Virus record (IMG/VR): IMGVR_UViG_3300024346_000352
Span: 1-30,255 of that record
Direction: 5' to 3' (one strand)
Source of the DNA: a virus
DNA length: 30,255 bases
Shown one piece after another: positions 28,184-30,255 of the stretch. The translations under genes and the position numbers were made by a program. The notes under the pieces are model-generated. The model saw nothing but the letters and a program-made list of their open reading frames with translations. It searched no databases and was not told the origin of the DNA. Each line of letters begins with the position of its first letter. Position 1 is the first letter of the stretch.

Positions 28184-28582
28184 TTATGCTGATGCTTCTG
28201 TTACTGCGCCTGTAGCTTGGATAGAAAAAGATGCTTCAACCATGCCGTCAAAAGATACGCTGATAGACTTATCAGTTACAAAGCCCTCACCAACATACTT
28301 TTTGCCAGTACCTACGCCATTAGGATAGATTTCAAAATCAATCTTAGATGAAACGTCTAAGTCATCCTGAGCTGAATCTGTAGAATCCCAGTAGCATTCT
28401 AAGCTAACTGTAGCTGTCTTCTGACCTGCTAAGTATGTTCTGCTAGTTTCGCCCATAGATGTTGATTCAATAGTGTCTGCTGTTTCATCAATGTTAAAAG
28501 AGCGTACTTCTGCCACTGTTGCTAATGAACCGCCATCAGTAACGAGTTTCACTATGCCGCTATTACCTGTTGCACTTGCCAT
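28184..28582 (-). CDS. major tail (tube) protein
   Basis: A 132-residue beta-sandwich-type protein: MASATGNSGIVKLVTDGGSL, then VAEVRSFNIDETADTIESTS, TVSLECYWDSTDSAQDDLDV and SISVSFDGMVEASFSIQATG. These are the V..V.S......D..D.TS.....T...G......L......D and F....G.....F...G blocks of the phage tail tube family (gpV/gp17.1-like). It polymerises around the tape measure. No C-terminal Ig domain is attached. Placement between tail terminator and chaperone is canonical. Confidence 0.88.
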   Translation of the reverse strand: MASATGNSGIVKLVTDGGSLATVAEVRSFNIDETADTIESTSMGETSRTYLAGQKTATVSLECYWDSTDSAQDDLDVSSKIDFEIYPNGVGTGKKYVGEGFVTDKSISVSFDGMVEASFSIQATGAVTEASA

Positions 28583-28600
28583 GTTTATAACCTCATAAAG

Positions 28601-29035
28601 TTAAAGTGTACCGCGCTGATACTTATACAGTACACGCAGAGTTAAAATCACACCGCCAATCGGTGCTATAGAACCTTCATCTGTCTCGACACTAACAATC
28701 TGTGTATCTAGGGCAACACCGCCTCTAGTTCTGTCAGTATCAAGACTTTCCTCAACAGCCTCAATGATCTTGTTTCTAGCAGTGTCTATCTGACTGCCTT
28801 TCACATAGCATACAAGCTGATAGTTAATCGTTGCCATCCTGTGAGATATAGAGCCACCGACAGTATTGTCTTCTCTGTCCTCGTCTGCGCTCTGCACCAA
28901 GATAGCAGGAAACTGAGCATTCGATAGCTTCTCAAAATCAAATGGCTCTCTGGTTACATACTTCACCTTAACAGGCTTTGCAATCTGCTCAAGTGTATCT
29001 ACCAAGTCAACCGCTATCTGTTCTCTAATGCTCAT
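28601..29035 (-). CDS. tail terminator-like protein
   Basis: A 144-residue alpha/beta protein: IREQIAVDLVDTLEQIAKPV at the start, FPAILVQSADEDREDNTVGG, and INYQLVCYVKGSQIDTARNK in the middle. This is the layout of gpU/HK97 gp10-neighbour tail terminators that cap the tail tube and join it to the neck. It starts in an ATGA overlap with the preceding gene. Position before the tube gene fits. Identity by fold pattern and place, so moderate confidence. Confidence 0.75.
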   Translation of the reverse strand: MSIREQIAVDLVDTLEQIAKPVKVKYVTREPFDFEKLSNAQFPAILVQSADEDREDNTVGGSISHRMATINYQLVCYVKGSQIDTARNKIIEAVEESLDTDRTRGGVALDTQIVSVETDEGSIAPIGGVILTLRVLYKYQRGTL

Positions 29036-29532
29036 TTGATATTCCTAAAAAATATATCGCCTAGTTTCTTTTCTTCTTTTCTATTAAAGCCGAAGAATGG
29101 TCTTAGCTTGTTATTACCTGCCGCTTTCTTAGCCTCTACGGCTCTAGTGAAAAAGATAGTAGCCTTTTTTCTATCTGCCTTACTGGTCATCGCGCCAAGC
29201 ATCTTGCCACTAAACTCAAGATTAGGCTTGTTAGTTCGACCTTTGAATCTTCTAAACCTTGCATACTTGGGAGAATACTTTGTAAACTTCCCGCCCTTAA
29301 AGCCAACACTCTGCGCTGTTCTGCGCTCTATTATGTTGATTCCTTCTTGGGCTGTAATAGATAAAGCTCGCTTTACCGCCTTATTGATATCCTTTCCCGC
29401 CTTTCGCAGTCTTTTCTCGACCTGCTTGGCGTTACTGCCAATCTCAACACTAACATTGACTTTAGTCTGTTTCTTTTTTTTATCTTTTCCAAGAACAGAT
29501 GCGCCAATCCTAGCGATTATTGGTAAAGCCAT
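29032..29532 (-). CDS. neck/tail-completion protein (HK97 gp10 or Mu gpG virion morphogenesis type)
   Basis: A 166-residue strongly basic protein. Basic N-terminal region, helical KQVEKRLRKAGKDINKAVKR, then RTAQSVGFKGGKFTKYSPKY, LEFSGKMLGAMTSKADRKKA and RPFFGFNRKEEKKLGDIF. The SP.YA......L..SG.ML.......R.FFG...E order is that of phage virion-morphogenesis/tail-completion proteins that bridge head and tail. The ATG shares a base with the previous stop (TAATG). Confidence 0.8.
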   Translation of the reverse strand: MALPIIARIGASVLGKDKKKKQTKVNVSVEIGSNAKQVEKRLRKAGKDINKAVKRALSITAQEGINIIERRTAQSVGFKGGKFTKYSPKYARFRRFKGRTNKPNLEFSGKMLGAMTSKADRKKATIFFTRAVEAKKAAGNNKLRPFFGFNRKEEKKLGDIFFRNIK

Positions 29533-29945
29533 TATCTGCTCAATCTACCGCTATGGATAGACTTCTTTTCGTCTTCTGTTACGACACTATCGTTATCAGC
29601 ATCGTATTCAATGCCATCTCTTAGAATACTATCTAGCTCTTCGCCATAACGCGACTTGTAGAAAGCAATCATGCTCTGGAATCTATCGCCATCAACCCAG
29701 TTAGTTAACTGAGGCAATGCGTACTTCCACAACACCAAGTAAGATGCACATCTTGTAAACTGTGAGTCTGTCAGGTACGCGCTGTTTAGCTCGCCTGATA
29801 GCCCTTTCTTATCCCACCAACCTATTCGTAGTTCTCGGATAATATCGCTCTGCGCCTTAGCGTGTTCATCGCTAAAGGTATCAAAGCCCAACTCTAGTAT
29901 GTCAGGCACTAGGTTCTTTAAATCTAAGTCTGTAGAGAATGCCAT
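29532..29945 (-). CDS. head-tail connector-like protein
   Basis: A 137-residue helical protein (MAFSTDLDLKNLVPDILELG, SDIIRELRIGWWDKKGLSGE, SYLVLWKYALPQLTNWVDGD) at the place of head-completion or adaptor proteins between capsid and tail genes. The pattern of aromatic helices and length match connector adaptors, but no specific family is seen. I choose the ATG at 29945 (TAATG overlap, AAGGTG 8 nt upstream) over a GTG at 29951. Confidence 0.7.
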   Translation of the reverse strand: MAFSTDLDLKNLVPDILELGFDTFSDEHAKAQSDIIRELRIGWWDKKGLSGELNSAYLTDSQFTRCASYLVLWKYALPQLTNWVDGDRFQSMIAFYKSRYGEELDSILRDGIEYDADNDSVVTEDEKKSIHSGRLSR

Positions 29946-30220
29946 TACCACTTCACCTTATCTGCCCAGTAAGCCCCAGACATCTTGCCTTTGGCTATAT
30001 TCTTTGCATGGCGCGCTTTAAATGAAGCCCGCTTTGCTTTATCTGCCGCTGATTCATTCTTTCTAGGTGGCTTGTTATCTGCACCCTGCTGTCCGAATCT
30101 AATCAGCTTAATCTTATCTCCTTCTTTAGCTAATACGGCGTGAGACTTAGTCGAATGACCAGATGTTCTTTTGGGCTTATTATAGCCACTGAACCTTTCG
30201 CCTCTATATGTAATCGCCAT
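29945..30220 (-). CDS. small basic head-region protein
   Basis: A 91-residue Lys/Arg-rich protein. The segments IKLIRFGQQGADNKPPRKNE and SFKARHAKNIAKGKMSGAYW followed by ADKVKW recur almost unchanged in many marine phages, where the gene usually lies among head or neck genes. The high charge suggests DNA or capsid-interior contact. The role is unknown. It is the first complete gene at the right edge and follows what looks like the end of a terminator. Confidence 0.72.
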   Translation of the reverse strand: MAITYRGERFSGYNKPKRTSGHSTKSHAVLAKEGDKIKLIRFGQQGADNKPPRKNESAADKAKRASFKARHAKNIAKGKMSGAYWADKVKW

Positions 30221-30230
30221 ATTAACCTCA

Positions 30231-30255
30231 GAAAAAAGAATAGCCCCACGTAAGC
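30231..30255 (-). terminator. possible partial terminator at the window edge
   Basis: Minus strand from the edge: GCTTAC, GTGGGGCT, ATTC, then TTTTTT. It resembles the 3' arm and T-run of the late terminator (GTGGGGC then T8). The 5' arm would lie outside the window, so this cannot be confirmed. It would end a transcript from the missing capsid gene. Confidence 0.3.

Noticed and set aside
29036-29560. Plus-strand open frame of 174 codons
   Set aside because: It mirrors the basic neck protein gene on the minus strand, has hydrophobic composition expected from reading Lys codons backwards, and lies in a strictly one-directional operon.
1-30255. CRISPR array, insertion sequence or rRNA gene
   Set aside because: No regularly spaced repeats, no transposase-like protein and no rRNA-like sequence were seen on either strand.

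Overview
This window is most of the genome of a tailed bacteriophage of siphovirus type. Every gene I can support reads on the minus strand, so the window is described right to left. The evidence is a complete virion assembly line (terminase, portal, MuF-like head protein, neck and tail-completion proteins, tail tube, frameshifted tail chaperone, a short tape measure, gpJ-like tip protein and a large fibre), a holin/M15-endolysin lysis unit, and a lambda-like recombination set (ERF, SSB-like, NinB, NinG). Base composition is AT-rich, promoters fit the sigma-70 consensus and most genes have Shine-Dalgarno sites, so the host is a Gram-negative-type bacterium. The NinB/NinG/Mom set suggests a proteobacterium, and several small proteins resemble those common in marine phages. 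The host cannot be named from sequence alone.

Layout in transcription order. (1) 30255-27678: small basic protein, neck and tail-completion proteins, tail tube, and tail chaperone with a -1 frameshift site. (2) 27685-20897: tape measure, distal tail proteins, gpJ-like tip, a gpJ-associated protein with a carbohydrate-binding-like segment, a small fibre-adjacent protein. (3) 20897-17094: a 1267-residue repetitive fibre. (4) 17050-12959: small proteins, two exported proteins of unknown function, two membrane/coiled-coil proteins, holin, an appendage-like protein and an M15 peptidase endolysin, closed by a clear terminator at 12938-12913. (5) 12892-5785: a near-consensus promoter starts the early region: small genes, ERF, SSB-like, Cro-like HTH protein, a palindrome-dense intergenic region, replication-type proteins, NinB, HTH-metallophosphoesterase, zinc ribbon, NinG, then small unknown genes. 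(6) 5784-22: an RNA-structured spacer with two promoters, then ParB-like protein, Mom-like DNA-modification protein, terminase small and large subunits, portal, MuF-like protein and a tiny basic peptide at the edge.

Head genes run off the left edge and neck genes enter at the right edge, while scaffold/protease and major capsid genes are absent. The simplest reading is a circular or circularly permuted genome cut inside the head module, with only a few kilobases missing. I see no integrase, no CI-type repressor and no DNA polymerase, primase or helicase.

Most notable observations: a textbook -1 frameshift signal in the tail chaperone; a Mom-like gene whose 3' end carries a tRNA-like sequence directly before the terminase genes; a cluster of five overlapping or abutting palindromes; a 31-bp stop-codon/hairpin element used twice as a gene spacer; a spacer RNA with two competing folds; and three very short genes.
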